Origin: Amycolatopsis sp. CA-230715
GTDB lineage: Bacteria; Actinomycetota; Actinomycetes; Mycobacteriales; Pseudonocardiaceae
DNA: 64,000 nt
NCBI RefSeq assembly: GCF_018736145.1
Contig: NZ_CP059997.1
Location: 619,501 to 683,500 of the forward strand
Reading direction: 5' to 3'
In this document: piece after piece, positions 7,575 through 16,373 of the stretch
Numbering within the stretch: the stretch's first letter is position 1
Layout: each line of letters starts with the position of its first letter
The notes under the pieces: generated by a model
The model's database searches: none
What the model was told of the DNA's origin: nothing
What the model saw: the letters and a program-made list of their open reading frames with translations, nothing else
Made by a program: the position numbers and the translations under genes

Positions 7575-7639
7575 GGCCTGGCGGCTCCCTTCGTGACGAC
7601 GACCCCTCAGTGTCTCCTCCCGCGAGGCATACTCGCAGT

Positions 7640-8374
7640 GTGTACCGCGAAGCCCCGCCACCGACCCACCTCGCCGGGGCCGTGCGGTGCGTGTGGCATT
7701 CGACACCGGACGACCGCGAGCGCGCGAAGAACGTCGTGCCGGACGGCTGCCTCGACCTGATCGTGGGCGGCGGCCGGGTGTTCGTCGCCGGGCCGGACAC
7801 CCGTGCGTGGCGACCGTCGGCCGGTGGGCGGAGCGCGCTGCACGGCATCCGGTTCGCCCCCGGTCATGCGCCGCTGGTCCTCGGCGTCGCCGCGGACGAA
7901 CTGCTCGACCAGCGGGTGGCGCTGAGCGAGCTGTGGGGGCGGGAAGGCGCGCGTGCGGCGGAGCGCCTGCTCGCCGATCCGCGCGGCCTGCCGGGCCTGG
8001 TCGCCTCGCGGCTGGACGGCGCGCGGCCGGCCCCGGAGATCGCGCTGCTGCTGCGGCGGCTCGACCTCGGCGTGCCGAGGGTCGCCGACGCCACCGCCGG
8101 GCTGGGGCTGAGCGAACGCGCGCTGCGGCGCCGGTTCACCGTCGCCGTCGGCTACGGGCCCGCGACCTACCTGCGGGTGGCGCGGCTGCAGCGGGCGATC
8201 GCGATGGCACCGCACGCCGGTGGCCTGGCCGCGCTCGCGGTCGCGGCTGGCTACGCCGACCAAGCCCACTTGAGCCGCGACTGCCGTGCACTCACCGGCA
8301 GTACGGCGGCCGCCTGGTTTGGCCGATCCGTTCAAGACGGGGCCATGGCACCCGACCTAGTGTCGGCACCATGA
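7640..8374 (+). CDS. AraC-family regulator with N-terminal DUF6597-like domain
   Basis: 244 aa from GTG 7640. The N-terminal half (VWHSTP ... VVPDGCLDLIV ... FAPGHAPLVLG) fits the DUF6597 sensor domain found in many actinobacterial AraC proteins. The C-terminal half carries the HTH (GLGLSERALRRRFTVAVGYGPATYLRVARLQRAI and LAVAAGYADQAHLSRD). Its stop overlaps the start of the next gene in an ATGA, so both are translationally coupled and the regulator may control that gene. Confidence 0.88.
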   Translation: MYREAPPPTHLAGAVRCVWHSTPDDRERAKNVVPDGCLDLIVGGGRVFVAGPDTRAWRPSAGGRSALHGIRFAPGHAPLVLGVAADELLDQRVALSELWGREGARAAERLLADPRGLPGLVASRLDGARPAPEIALLLRRLDLGVPRVADATAGLGLSERALRRRFTVAVGYGPATYLRVARLQRAIAMAPHAGGLAALAVAAGYADQAHLSRDCRALTGSTAAAWFGRSVQDGAMAPDLVSAP

Positions 8375-9276
8375 CCAGTCAGTCCACTGTAGACACCACA
8401 GCGCTCGGATTCCTGCGCGGGCACGCGAGGATCCTCGAACGACGGCTCGGCGAGCTGTGGCTCGGCTCCCCCGCGCCTGCCACCGCCCACGCCGTACTGG
8501 ACGCGCTCGCCGCCTACCGCAACTCCGACGGCGGATTCGGCAACGGCCTCGAAGCCGACGTGCTCGCCGCGGAAAGCCAGCCGCTCGCGGTGGACTTTGG
8601 ACTCGAAGTCGTCGAACAGGTCCTCAGCCGAGTCGACACCGAAGACGTGCGGGCACGCGCACGCGAACTGGGCGAGGGCGTGCTGCCGTTCCTGGCCTCG
8701 GTCGCCGCGCCCTCCGGCGCGCTCCCGATCGTGCTGCCGTCGTTCACCGCCGCGCCCCGTGCCACGCACTGGACCGAAAACGCCTTCCCGCTCGGGCTGA
8801 ACCCGACCGCGAACATCGTCGCGCGCCTGCGGCTGCTCGGCCTGACCTCGGACTGGCTCGACGCGGCGGAACGCTTCTGCCGCACCGAAGTCGACCGCGC
8901 GCTCGACCGCGTCCCCGACGGTCACACCGCGTTGAACATCGTCCGCTTCCTCGACCTGACCCCCGCCGACCCGTGGGCGGTCGCGCACGCGGAGAAGCTG
9001 GCCGCCGGGATCGACGGCATGGCGCACTTCCACCTCTACCCCGGCGAGGGCTACGGCGTGACACCGCTGCAGTTCGCGCCGAGCCCGCGGCACCCGCGAC
9101 GGGCCCTGTTCCCGGACGCCGCGATCGAAGCGCACCTCGCCGAGCTGGCGAGCGGGCAGCGGCCGGACGGCGGGTGGACGGTGCCGTGGCAGCCACCGGG
9201 CCCGGCGTCGGAGCTGGCGTGGCGCGGGGTGGTCACCGTGCACGCCGCGCGGGTCCTCGCGGCGTACCGCGGCTAG
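8371..9276 (+). CDS. Terpene-cyclase/prenyltransferase-fold (alpha-toroid) protein
   Basis: 301 aa. Alternating helical repeats include QW-like segments (YRNSDGGFGNGLEAD near residue 50 and SGQRPDGGWTVPWQPPG near 270), suggesting an alpha/alpha-barrel of the squalene-cyclase or prenyltransferase beta type. The DxDD cyclase motif is not visible, so catalysis is doubtful. Related proteins are annotated only as hypothetical. It is coupled to the upstream AraC gene by ATGA. Confidence 0.65.
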   Translation: MTSQSTVDTTALGFLRGHARILERRLGELWLGSPAPATAHAVLDALAAYRNSDGGFGNGLEADVLAAESQPLAVDFGLEVVEQVLSRVDTEDVRARARELGEGVLPFLASVAAPSGALPIVLPSFTAAPRATHWTENAFPLGLNPTANIVARLRLLGLTSDWLDAAERFCRTEVDRALDRVPDGHTALNIVRFLDLTPADPWAVAHAEKLAAGIDGMAHFHLYPGEGYGVTPLQFAPSPRHPRRALFPDAAIEAHLAELASGQRPDGGWTVPWQPPGPASELAWRGVVTVHAARVLAAYRG

Positions 9277-10697
9277 CCGACGGGTTCTTCCGCGCGCTGC
9301 TTGCGGCTCGTCACCGCGTACCCGATCGCGATGCCGACGCCGACGATCGGGGTGACGTACAGCGCGATCCTGGTGTCCTCGGAGAAACCGAGCAGCACCA
9401 CGACGAGCACGAGGAAGGCGAGCCCGAAGTAGGCGGTCCACGGCGCGCCGGGGAGCCGGAACCCGCCCGAGGGCAGCTCACCGGCGTCGACTTTGCGGCG
9501 GTACCGGATCTGGCAGATCAGGATCACGCCCCACGTCCAGATCACGCCGACGGTGGCGACGCTGGTGATGTAGCTGAACGCCTCTTCGGGCACCACGACG
9601 TTGATCAGGATGCCGATGGCCATCACGGCCGCCGACATGGACAGGCTCGCCGCCGGGACCTTACGCGCCGACAGCTTCCCGAACGCCTTGGGCGCGGACC
9701 GTTGCAGCGAAAGGGTCCTCAGCATGCGGCCGGTCGAGTAGATGCCCGAGTTGCACGAGGACAGCGCGGCGGTGAGCACCACGAACTGGATGATGCCCGC
9801 GGCGCCGTGGATGCCGATCGCGTCGAAGGCGCGCACGAACGGGCTCTTGCCCTTGTGGAACTCCGTCCACGGCACGAGCGAGAGCAGCACGACGAGCGCG
9901 CCGACGTAGAACACCGCGATGCGCACGACGACGCTGTTGATCGCCTTGGGCAGGACCTTCGCCGGGTTCTTCGCCTCGCCCGCGGTGAGCCCGATGAGCT
10001 CGACGCCGAGGTAGGCGAACATGACGCTCTGCAGCGCGAGCAGCGCCGCGTTGCCGCCGTGCGGGAAGAACCCGCCGTGCTGCCACAGGTGCGCGAACGA
10101 CGCCTGCTCACCGGCGGGACCCCAGCCGAAGATGATCACGGCGAGACCGAGCAGGATCGCGCCCACGATGGTGACGACCTTGATCATGGAGAACCAGAAC
10201 TCGAACTCGCCGAACACCTTCACCGAGATCAGGTTCGCCAGGTACAGCACGCCGAGCACGACCGCGGCGGTCACCCACTGCGGGATCGACGGGAACCAGT
10301 ACTGCACGTAGAGCCCGGCCGCGGTGATCTCGGCCATCGCCGTGGTGACCCACATGAGCCAGTAGACCCAGCCGGTCGCGAAGGCGGGCATGCGGCCGAG
10401 GAACTCCTCGGCGTAGTCGACGAAGCTCCGCGAAACGGGCCGGTAGACCAGCAGCTCGCCGAGCGCGCGCATGATGATGAAGATGACCGCGCCCGCCACC
10501 GCGTAGCAGGCGATCAGCGCGGGACCGGAGGTCTCGATCGCGGCGCCAGCGCCGAGGAACAGGCCGGTGCCGATGGCACCGCCGATCGCCATCATGCTGA
10601 TCTGCCGGTTCTTCAGGCCCCGCTCGTAGCCCTCGTCCAAGACTGGCTCGCCCAAAGCTCCCCCTCCACCGGTCACCTTCTGGGTGACACGCACCAT
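9273..10697 (-). CDS. APC-family amino-acid permease
   Basis: 474 aa, about twelve membrane helices. The motif GLKNRQISMMAIGGAIGTGLFLGAGAAI in helix 1 and FAYLGVELIGLTAGEAKNPAKVLPKAI in the consensus amphipathic region place it in the amino-acid transporter (AAT) subfamily with AnsP, GabP and CycA. Proton-coupled uptake of an amino acid is expected; specificity is unknown. The end overlaps the convergent gene by 4 bp. Confidence 0.9.
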   Translation of the reverse strand: MVRVTQKVTGGGGALGEPVLDEGYERGLKNRQISMMAIGGAIGTGLFLGAGAAIETSGPALIACYAVAGAVIFIIMRALGELLVYRPVSRSFVDYAEEFLGRMPAFATGWVYWLMWVTTAMAEITAAGLYVQYWFPSIPQWVTAAVVLGVLYLANLISVKVFGEFEFWFSMIKVVTIVGAILLGLAVIIFGWGPAGEQASFAHLWQHGGFFPHGGNAALLALQSVMFAYLGVELIGLTAGEAKNPAKVLPKAINSVVVRIAVFYVGALVVLLSLVPWTEFHKGKSPFVRAFDAIGIHGAAGIIQFVVLTAALSSCNSGIYSTGRMLRTLSLQRSAPKAFGKLSARKVPAASLSMSAAVMAIGILINVVVPEEAFSYITSVATVGVIWTWGVILICQIRYRRKVDAGELPSGGFRLPGAPWTAYFGLAFLVLVVVLLGFSEDTRIALYVTPIVGVGIAIGYAVTSRKQRAEEPVG

Positions 10698-10751
10698 AAC
10701 GGCCGGGGTGGTGGAGCGTTCACCGGGTCCGGTCCTACCTGGTCAGGACGG

Positions 10752-12245
10752 TCACCGATCGGTGGCACGCTGCTGTTCGGCGAGGAAGTGGGCGATGTCC
10801 GCGGTGGCCGGGTACAGCTCGCGGTAGCGCCGGTAGAACCCGTCGTACACGCCGGTCCGCGCCGGATCGGGGCGGACCACGGTGTGCACCGGGTTCCACG
10901 CCGCGATATCCGGTTCGAGCCCGGTGGCCACCGCCGCGAGCAGCGCGTCGCCCAGTGCCGCGCCGATCGTCTCGGCGGGGACCTGCTGCTCGACCCCGGT
11001 CACGTCGCTGACGATCTGCGTCCACAGGCCGCCCTGTGTGCCGCCGCCAACCGCGACGAGACGGCTCGACGCGCCTCCCGCGGACGCCATCACCTCGAGG
11101 TTGTGCCGCACGCCGTAGGCGATCCCCTCCAGCGTGGCACGGTACAGCTCGCCCAACCCGTGCGAGGTCGTCAGCCCGGCGATGACGCCGCGGGCGTCGG
11201 GATCGAAGATCGGGGTCCGCTCGCCCGCGAAGTACGGCAGCGTCAACAGTCCCCTGCTGCCCGCGGGCACCTCGGCGGCGCGGGCGACGAGATCCGCGAA
11301 ATCGCCGCCGACGAGCTTGCGCAGCCAGTCCGTGATCGCCCCCGAGGTCGCCATGCCCGCGGCGAGCGAATAGGTGCCGGGGAACGCGCCGCGGGTGGTC
11401 CACAGCCCCGGATCGGGCCGAGGGTCGGCGAGCACCTGGACGAGGAACATCGTGGTGCCGTACATGACCATCGTGTCGCCGGGATCGGCGACGCCGACGC
11501 TCGCCGCCTCCGCCCACGCGTCGACCGTGCCCGCGGTGACCGGAAGCCCTTGCGGCAGACCGGTTTCCGCGGCAGCGGCGGCGGAAACCGTGCCCGCGAC
11601 CTCGGTCGGCCACAGCAGCCGCGGCAGCCGGATGCCGGGTGCGGTCAGCTCCGCCCAGTCCGCGGCCCAGTCCGCCGCGCGCAGGTCGTACATCGGGTCG
11701 CACTGGCTCGCCGAATGGTGGTCGAGCACGTACTCGCCGGTGAGCCGGTGCACGAGGTAGGAGCTGGCCATCAGGAACAGCTCGGTGCGCTCGTACACCT
11801 CGGGTTCGTGCCGCGCCAGCCACCGCCACTTCGGGCCGACCGCCTGCGAGGACAGCGGTGTGCCGCCACGCTCCACAATGGACTCCGCGCCGAGTTCCGC
11901 GGTAAGTTCCTCGATCTCGCGCGCGGCGCGCGTGTCCACGCCGTACAGGATCGCGGGCCGCAGCGGATTCCCCGCGGCGTCCGCGGGGAGCAGCACGGGG
12001 CCGATCCCGCTGACCGCGAGCCCGGCGAGCGCGCGGTCGCCCGCCGCGCTCACCAGTTCACGCGCGATCGCCAGGAAGTCCTGCCACCACACGGTTTCCG
12101 CGTCGTGCTCGACCCATCCCGGATGCGGGTAGGAGGTCTCGTGCGCGCGGCTCGCGCGGGCAAGCACCTCCCCTCGCGGGCTGACGAGCACGCCCTTCGA
12201 ACTGGACGTGCCGATGTCGATCCCGAGCAGCAGCCCGTCAGCCAC
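10752..12245 (-). CDS. FGGY-family carbohydrate kinase
   Basis: 497 aa from GTG 12245. The N-terminal phosphate loop GIDIGTSSSKGVLV, the catalytic-aspartate region VTAGTVDAWAEA, and the C-terminal FGGY-type segment GGGTQGGLWTQIVSDVTG are all present, closest in style to xylulokinases. It would phosphorylate the ketose made by the isomerase encoded directly upstream (8-bp overlap). Sugar identity is not determinable from sequence. Confidence 0.92.
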   Translation of the reverse strand: MADGLLLGIDIGTSSSKGVLVSPRGEVLARASRAHETSYPHPGWVEHDAETVWWQDFLAIARELVSAAGDRALAGLAVSGIGPVLLPADAAGNPLRPAILYGVDTRAAREIEELTAELGAESIVERGGTPLSSQAVGPKWRWLARHEPEVYERTELFLMASSYLVHRLTGEYVLDHHSASQCDPMYDLRAADWAADWAELTAPGIRLPRLLWPTEVAGTVSAAAAAETGLPQGLPVTAGTVDAWAEAASVGVADPGDTMVMYGTTMFLVQVLADPRPDPGLWTTRGAFPGTYSLAAGMATSGAITDWLRKLVGGDFADLVARAAEVPAGSRGLLTLPYFAGERTPIFDPDARGVIAGLTTSHGLGELYRATLEGIAYGVRHNLEVMASAGGASSRLVAVGGGTQGGLWTQIVSDVTGVEQQVPAETIGAALGDALLAAVATGLEPDIAAWNPVHTVVRPDPARTGVYDGFYRRYRELYPATADIAHFLAEQQRATDR

Positions 12246-13653
12246 GGGACCACTCGTCGAGGCGGACGCCCATCAGCTTCGCCGCGGCGCGCAGCTCGGC
12301 GCGGCGGTCGCCGGGGATCGCGTGGATGTGGTTCGCGCCGAACTTCGACAGGAACACCTCGCCGGGGACGTCGAGCCGGGTGAAGGCGTGCGGCCATTCC
12401 GGAGTGGACTGCCGGATCAGCTCCTCGTTCGTGGCGTCGTCGTAGCTTTCGAACTCGCCGAGCATGAGCTGCAGCCGGTACTCCCCCGCCTCGCGGGTGA
12501 GCCTGCCGAGCGTCATGTCGCCCGGCGCCGCGATGTGCTGCACCGACGCGCCGCCCGCCGGGAAGAAGAACACCTCGGGGTAGAAGTTGACCTTCGCGAG
12601 GTTCTCCGCCGGGTCGTCGCTGCGCGCGGCGTACCAGGTGGCGTGCTGACCGGAGTTGCACAGGTCCCAGATGTCGCGGTCGCCGTGGTAGTGCCGGACG
12701 TCGGCGAAGAGCACCGGCGTGCCGGAGATCTTGTGCATCAGCTGCATCGTCAGCGCGCCGTCCATGTCCGCCTCGGTGGCGGTGATGTGCACGTCCTTCG
12801 GCCCGTTCCAGTCGTACGGGTCGTTGAGGAAGGCCTCGGTGACGTCCATCGTCGCGAAGTGCTCGGTCAGCTCGGGCTGGGCCTTGATCCCGGAGAAGTC
12901 CAGGTTCCGCTCGGCGATGATGTCGCGGATCGCCTGGTACGAGCGGATCTGCCGTTCGAGCAGTTCCGGGGTGAGCTTCTTGCCGTCGTAGTGCACGCCC
13001 GCCGCGTGCGCCTCGATCCACTCGCGTGCCTTGGCCGCCTCGCCGGGGTCCGCCTTCTCGGCGCGCAGGACCAGCTCGTACTGGTCGATCTCCTCGACGT
13101 CGACACCGAACTGGCGCATCCACTGGTCGGTGTTGGCGACCGCGGTGTTCATGCCCATCGGGCGGCCGCCGAACCGGCCGAACGTCGAGCCCCGCAGCGA
13201 GGCCACCGCCGCCGCGGCGCGCGCGTGCGCGCCGACCTGCTCGGCCAGCTCCGCGTCGTCGGGGGCGCCCCAGAGGCGGGTGTGCTCCCTGCCGATCTGG
13301 TCGAGCGCGCCGCCCGCGGCGAGCATGCCGACGAGACCGGGCTCGGTGGGGTCGGTGCTGGCGACGAGCACCAGCGGGCTGCGGGTGGCGTCCGCGGCCA
13401 GCATGGTGAAGTGCGGGAAGCTCCACACCGCGTAGTAGAAGATCGTGAGGTCGACGTCCGCCGCGGCGATCCCTCGTGCCGCGGAGCCGGCCACCGCGTT
13501 GGTGGCGACCAGATCGGCGCCGGTCACCACCTCGTGCCCGGCCGCCTCGAGGGTGCGCACGAGTCTGTCCTGTTTGGACTGGATGAACTCGGCATTGCGC
13601 GCGTGCACATGATCACGGCCATCGGAAATACTGAGCACACCGATACGGGCCAC
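12238..13653 (-). CDS. L-fucose/L-arabinose-isomerase family protein
   Basis: 471 aa from GTG 13653 (ribosome site GGAGGACTC). The three metal-ligand positions of the FucI/AraA fold can be seen: Glu294 in ATEADMDGAL, Asp318 in FADVRHYH and His442/444 in GANHIHAIPGD. It therefore should be an Mn2+-dependent aldose-ketose isomerase. It lies upstream of the FGGY kinase, divergent from a LacI gene, and behind an operator shared with the ABC importer at 15.3-19.0 kb. The natural sugar could be fucose, D-arabinose or a related aldose. Confidence 0.88.
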   Translation of the reverse strand: MARIGVLSISDGRDHVHARNAEFIQSKQDRLVRTLEAAGHEVVTGADLVATNAVAGSAARGIAAADVDLTIFYYAVWSFPHFTMLAADATRSPLVLVASTDPTEPGLVGMLAAGGALDQIGREHTRLWGAPDDAELAEQVGAHARAAAAVASLRGSTFGRFGGRPMGMNTAVANTDQWMRQFGVDVEEIDQYELVLRAEKADPGEAAKAREWIEAHAAGVHYDGKKLTPELLERQIRSYQAIRDIIAERNLDFSGIKAQPELTEHFATMDVTEAFLNDPYDWNGPKDVHITATEADMDGALTMQLMHKISGTPVLFADVRHYHGDRDIWDLCNSGQHATWYAARSDDPAENLAKVNFYPEVFFFPAGGASVQHIAAPGDMTLGRLTREAGEYRLQLMLGEFESYDDATNEELIRQSTPEWPHAFTRLDVPGEVFLSKFGANHIHAIPGDRRAELRAAAKLMGVRLDEWSRG

Positions 13654-13686
13654 GAGTCCTCCAGGCAGCCAAGGTCGCGAACAGGG

Positions 13687-13707
13687 CGAGTAATCGTTTA
13701 CCCGAGA
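13687..13707. promoter_or_regulatory. Putative LacI-family operator, copy 1
   Basis: The near-palindrome GTAATCGTTTAC is embedded in CGAGTAATCGTTTACCCGAG. The same 21-bp string recurs upstream of the ABC operon at 19090-19110 with 19 of 21 bases identical. The central CG and half-site symmetry are typical of LacI-family operators, and the site lies between the isomerase and the lacI-type gene. Confidence 0.75.
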
Positions 13708-13810
13708 CGCTATTCTGCACGGTGGGCAGTGTCAATAGGCTGCCGATGGCCTTCAGGGCCGCTGGTCGTCACCGGGGAGGTTCGGTGGCGGAGGATGAGG
13801 GGAGGTCGCC

Positions 13811-14803
13811 GTGGCGACCATCAGCGATGTGGCGGAACGCGCCGGTGTTTCGACCGCCACGGTGTCCCGCGCGCTCAACGGCAAGTCCACTGTGGACCCC
13901 GCGCTCGCCGCGCGCGTGCAGGCCGCGGCGACCGAGCTCGGCTATCACCCGAACGGCCTCGCCCGCAACCTGCGCCGCCAGGAGACCGCGGTGCTGGCGC
14001 TGATTATCTCGGACGTGGAGAACCCGTTCTTCACCGCGATCGCGCGCGGCGTCGAGGACGTCGCGCAGACCGCCGGGTACTCGGTGGTGCTGTGCAACTC
14101 CGACGAGAACGCGGAAAAGGAGCGCCGCTACATCGACGTGGCGCTCCAGGAGCGCGTCGCGGGTGTGGTGCTCTCCCCCACCGGCGCGTCCACGAGCGTC
14201 CAGGTGCTGAGCCAGCGTGGGACCCCGGTGGTGGCGGTCGACCGCCCGCTCACCACGGAGGCGGGCGACCAGGTGCTCGTCGACACCCGGCTCGCCGCGA
14301 AGCAGGCCACCGAACACCTCCTCGCCGCGGGCTACCGGCGCATCGCCTGCCTGACCGGGCCCGCCGGGGTCCGCACCGCCGACGACCGGCTCGCGGGCTA
14401 CCGGGACGCCCTGCCCGGCAGCGACGCGGACGACGAACTGGTGCGGCGCGCGGAATACCGCGCGACCGGTGCCGCCGAGGCCACCGCGGACCTGCTGAAG
14501 CTGACGCCGCGGCCGGACGCGCTGCTCGTCGCGAACAGCACGATGGCCGTCGGCGTGCTGGAAGTGCTCGCCGAGCGCGGGCTGCGGCTCGGACGGGACA
14601 TCGGCGTGGTCGCCTTCGACGACGCGCCGTGGGCGACACTGGTGGACCCGCCGCTGACGGTCGTCGCGCAGCCCGCCTACGACATCGGCACCAGGGCCGC
14701 GCAGCTACTGCTCGCGCGGATCGGCGACAACACGCGGGAAACCACGTCGGCCACCCTCGCCGCCCGCCTCATCCCGCGCGGCAGCTCCTCCCGAACTGCC
14801 TGA
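13811..14803 (+). CDS. LacI-family transcriptional regulator
   Basis: 330 aa from GTG 13811. The LacI HTH is complete (ATISDVAERAGVSTATVSRALNG), followed by the hinge (NGLARNLRRQ) and a periplasmic-binding-protein-like sugar domain. It is divergent from the isomerase-kinase operon with one operator in the shared intergenic region, and the same operator precedes the sugar ABC operon, so it probably represses all of them until the sugar or a derivative binds. Confidence 0.93.
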   Translation: MATISDVAERAGVSTATVSRALNGKSTVDPALAARVQAAATELGYHPNGLARNLRRQETAVLALIISDVENPFFTAIARGVEDVAQTAGYSVVLCNSDENAEKERRYIDVALQERVAGVVLSPTGASTSVQVLSQRGTPVVAVDRPLTTEAGDQVLVDTRLAAKQATEHLLAAGYRRIACLTGPAGVRTADDRLAGYRDALPGSDADDELVRRAEYRATGAAEATADLLKLTPRPDALLVANSTMAVGVLEVLAERGLRLGRDIGVVAFDDAPWATLVDPPLTVVAQPAYDIGTRAAQLLLARIGDNTRETTSATLAARLIPRGSSSRTA

Positions 14804-14903
14804 ACGCGGTTCCGCCGCGCCAGCCGCGAGGGCCGGGAGCGCGGTGGATCCGGCGGCGAAGGGGATGGATCCCGGGCAGCGCAAGGGATCCCGGAGCGCC
14901 CCG

Positions 14904-15108
14904 ACTGTGACGTTCGGGGCGCTGGATTCCCCGAACGTCACAGTGATGTCGGGTGCGCGGCACGATGATCGGCGGCGGAGGTCCCCGAAGGCCACCTTCG
15001 GGGACCCTAGCGCCACTTTCTCGGCCCTCGCTCACGCGCGGACAGGGCTGCGCATGCCCCGAAGGTGACCTTCGGGGCGCTGGATGCCCTGAAAGCCACC
15101 TTCGGGGC
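14904..15108. repeat. Cluster of four palindromic intergenic repeats
   Basis: Four stem-loops lie in the 494-bp gap between the LacI gene and the sugar-binding protein gene. Copy 1 is 14904-14944, a perfect 16-bp inverted repeat (ACTGTGACGTTCGGGG). Copy 2 is 14980-15006 (GGTCCCCGAAG / CTTCGGGGACC). Copy 3 is 15056-15078 (GCCCCGAAGGT / ACCTTCGGGGC). Copy 4 is 15086-15108, a decayed version. The shared core is CCCCGAA-N-GT-N-AC-N-TTCGGGG. They may act as terminators for the convergent genes or be REP-like elements. The rest of the gap, to 15297, shows no gene. Confidence 0.8.
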
Positions 15109-15297
15109 GCCCGGCAGCCCGCCGCGAGGGCCGAGATCCTGACACAGACCGCCCAAGAGGAGCCTTCGGCGACATACACGACCCGCCCCCTCTATAGGAG
15201 CATCTTTCGGCGCATCACCGGATCCCCGCCGAGACAGCAGAAGCCCCTGCCAGCACGGACGCCCCCTACCGGAGCCGCCTTCGAGGCGACCGGAAGG

Positions 15298-16317
15298 CTA
15301 GCCCTGCTTGTTCATTTCGGCGTAGACCTGGGCGGCGTTTTCCTTGGTGACCAGGCGGGTCGGCAGGGTCTGGGTCTTCTCGACCTTGCCGCAGTCGACG
15401 AGGAGCGTCTTCGCGGCGGCGACGGCTTCCTTGCCGCCGGTCGGGTAGACGAAGGTCGCCGAAAGGCGGCCCGCTTCGACGGCCTTGATCCCGCCCGCGT
15501 CGATGGGGAGGCCGTCGATGCCGATGATCTTGAGATCGGGCTTGCCCGCGTTGGTCGCGGCGATCCTGGCGCCCTCGGCCATCGGGTCGTTCTGCGAGTA
15601 GATGGCCTGGATGTCGGGGTGCGCCTTGAGCACGGCGTCGGCCTGTGCCTGGCCCTTGTCGCGCAGCCAGTCCCCGTCGGCGGTGGCGACGATGTCGATG
15701 TTCTTGCCCGCGATGCCCTGCTGGAAGCCGTCGGCGCGCTCCTTGGCCGGGGTGGATCCGGCGAGGCCGCGGATCTCGGCGATCTTGCCGCCGCTGGGCA
15801 GGAGCTTCGTGCCGACGAATTCGCCCGCCTGCTTGCCGATGTCGGTGTTGTTGGCACCGATGAACGAGGTGTAGGCGTCGCCGTCGACCTTGCGGTCGAG
15901 CACCAGCACCGGGATGTTCTTGTTGAAGGCCTCCTTGACCACGTTGGTCAGCGGGGTCGCCTCGTTCGGGCTGATGATCAGCAGGTCGATCTGCTGGGTC
16001 AGGAAGGTCTTCACCTGCTCGACCTGCTTCGAGTTGTCCTGCGCCGCGTCGGCGAAGTTGACCTTGAACTGCGGTATGCCCGCGGCGGCGGCCCTGATGT
16101 CGTCATCCATCCGCTGGCGGTACGGCTCGGCGACGTTGGCCTGGCTCATCCCGATGGTGTAGCTGCCGTCCTTGCCGCACTTCTTCGGCGCCGATTGCTG
16201 GCCACCGCTCTTCGGGGCACCCGAGTTCTCGCTCGTGGTGCCGCAGGCCGAAGTCGCGACGAGGGCGCAGGCCGCCAGCGCGGCGCCGACGACCACCCTC
16301 CGTGTCCGCACTGTCAT
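15298..16317 (-). CDS. Sugar ABC transporter substrate-binding lipoprotein (RbsB-like)
   Basis: 339 aa. A Tat/Sec-like basic start (MTVRTRRVVVGAAL) leads to a lipobox with the acylated Cys at residue 25 (VATSAC). The mature protein has the RbsB/Peripla_BP_4 pattern: IGMSQANVAEPYRQRM, LLIISPNEATPLTNVVKEA, IPVLVLDRKVDGDAYTSFIG and AIYSQNDPMAEGA. It is the last gene of the importer operon, after the permease and a short tandem repeat. Confidence 0.93.
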   Translation of the reverse strand: MTVRTRRVVVGAALAACALVATSACGTTSENSGAPKSGGQQSAPKKCGKDGSYTIGMSQANVAEPYRQRMDDDIRAAAAGIPQFKVNFADAAQDNSKQVEQVKTFLTQQIDLLIISPNEATPLTNVVKEAFNKNIPVLVLDRKVDGDAYTSFIGANNTDIGKQAGEFVGTKLLPSGGKIAEIRGLAGSTPAKERADGFQQGIAGKNIDIVATADGDWLRDKGQAQADAVLKAHPDIQAIYSQNDPMAEGARIAATNAGKPDLKIIGIDGLPIDAGGIKAVEAGRLSATFVYPTGGKEAVAAAKTLLVDCGKVEKTQTLPTRLVTKENAAQVYAEMNKQG

Positions 16318-16341
16318 GGCAGTTCCCTTCTTGTCGGTCAG

Positions 16342-16370
16342 CGAAGTAGGCGAAGTAGGCGAAGTAGGCG
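16342..16370. repeat. Three tandem copies of CGAAGTAGG
   Basis: Three exact 9-bp units (16342-16368) lie in the 56-bp spacer between the permease stop and the start of the binding-protein gene. On the mRNA the unit reads CCTACTTCG. It is a likely site of copy-number slippage and alters the distance between the two genes. Confidence 0.85.
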
Positions 16371-16373
16371 TGC

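Noticed and set aside
8457..12383. A plus-strand open frame of about 1300 codons across the permease and kinase genes
   Set aside because: It is antisense to well-supported genes, full of Arg/Gly/Pro low-complexity sequence, and arises because stop codons are rare in 70% GC DNA.
12208..14910. A 900-codon plus-strand frame antisense to the isomerase and overlapping lacI
   Set aside because: No family resemblance; the isomerase with metal ligands and the LacI HTH on the other frames explain the DNA.
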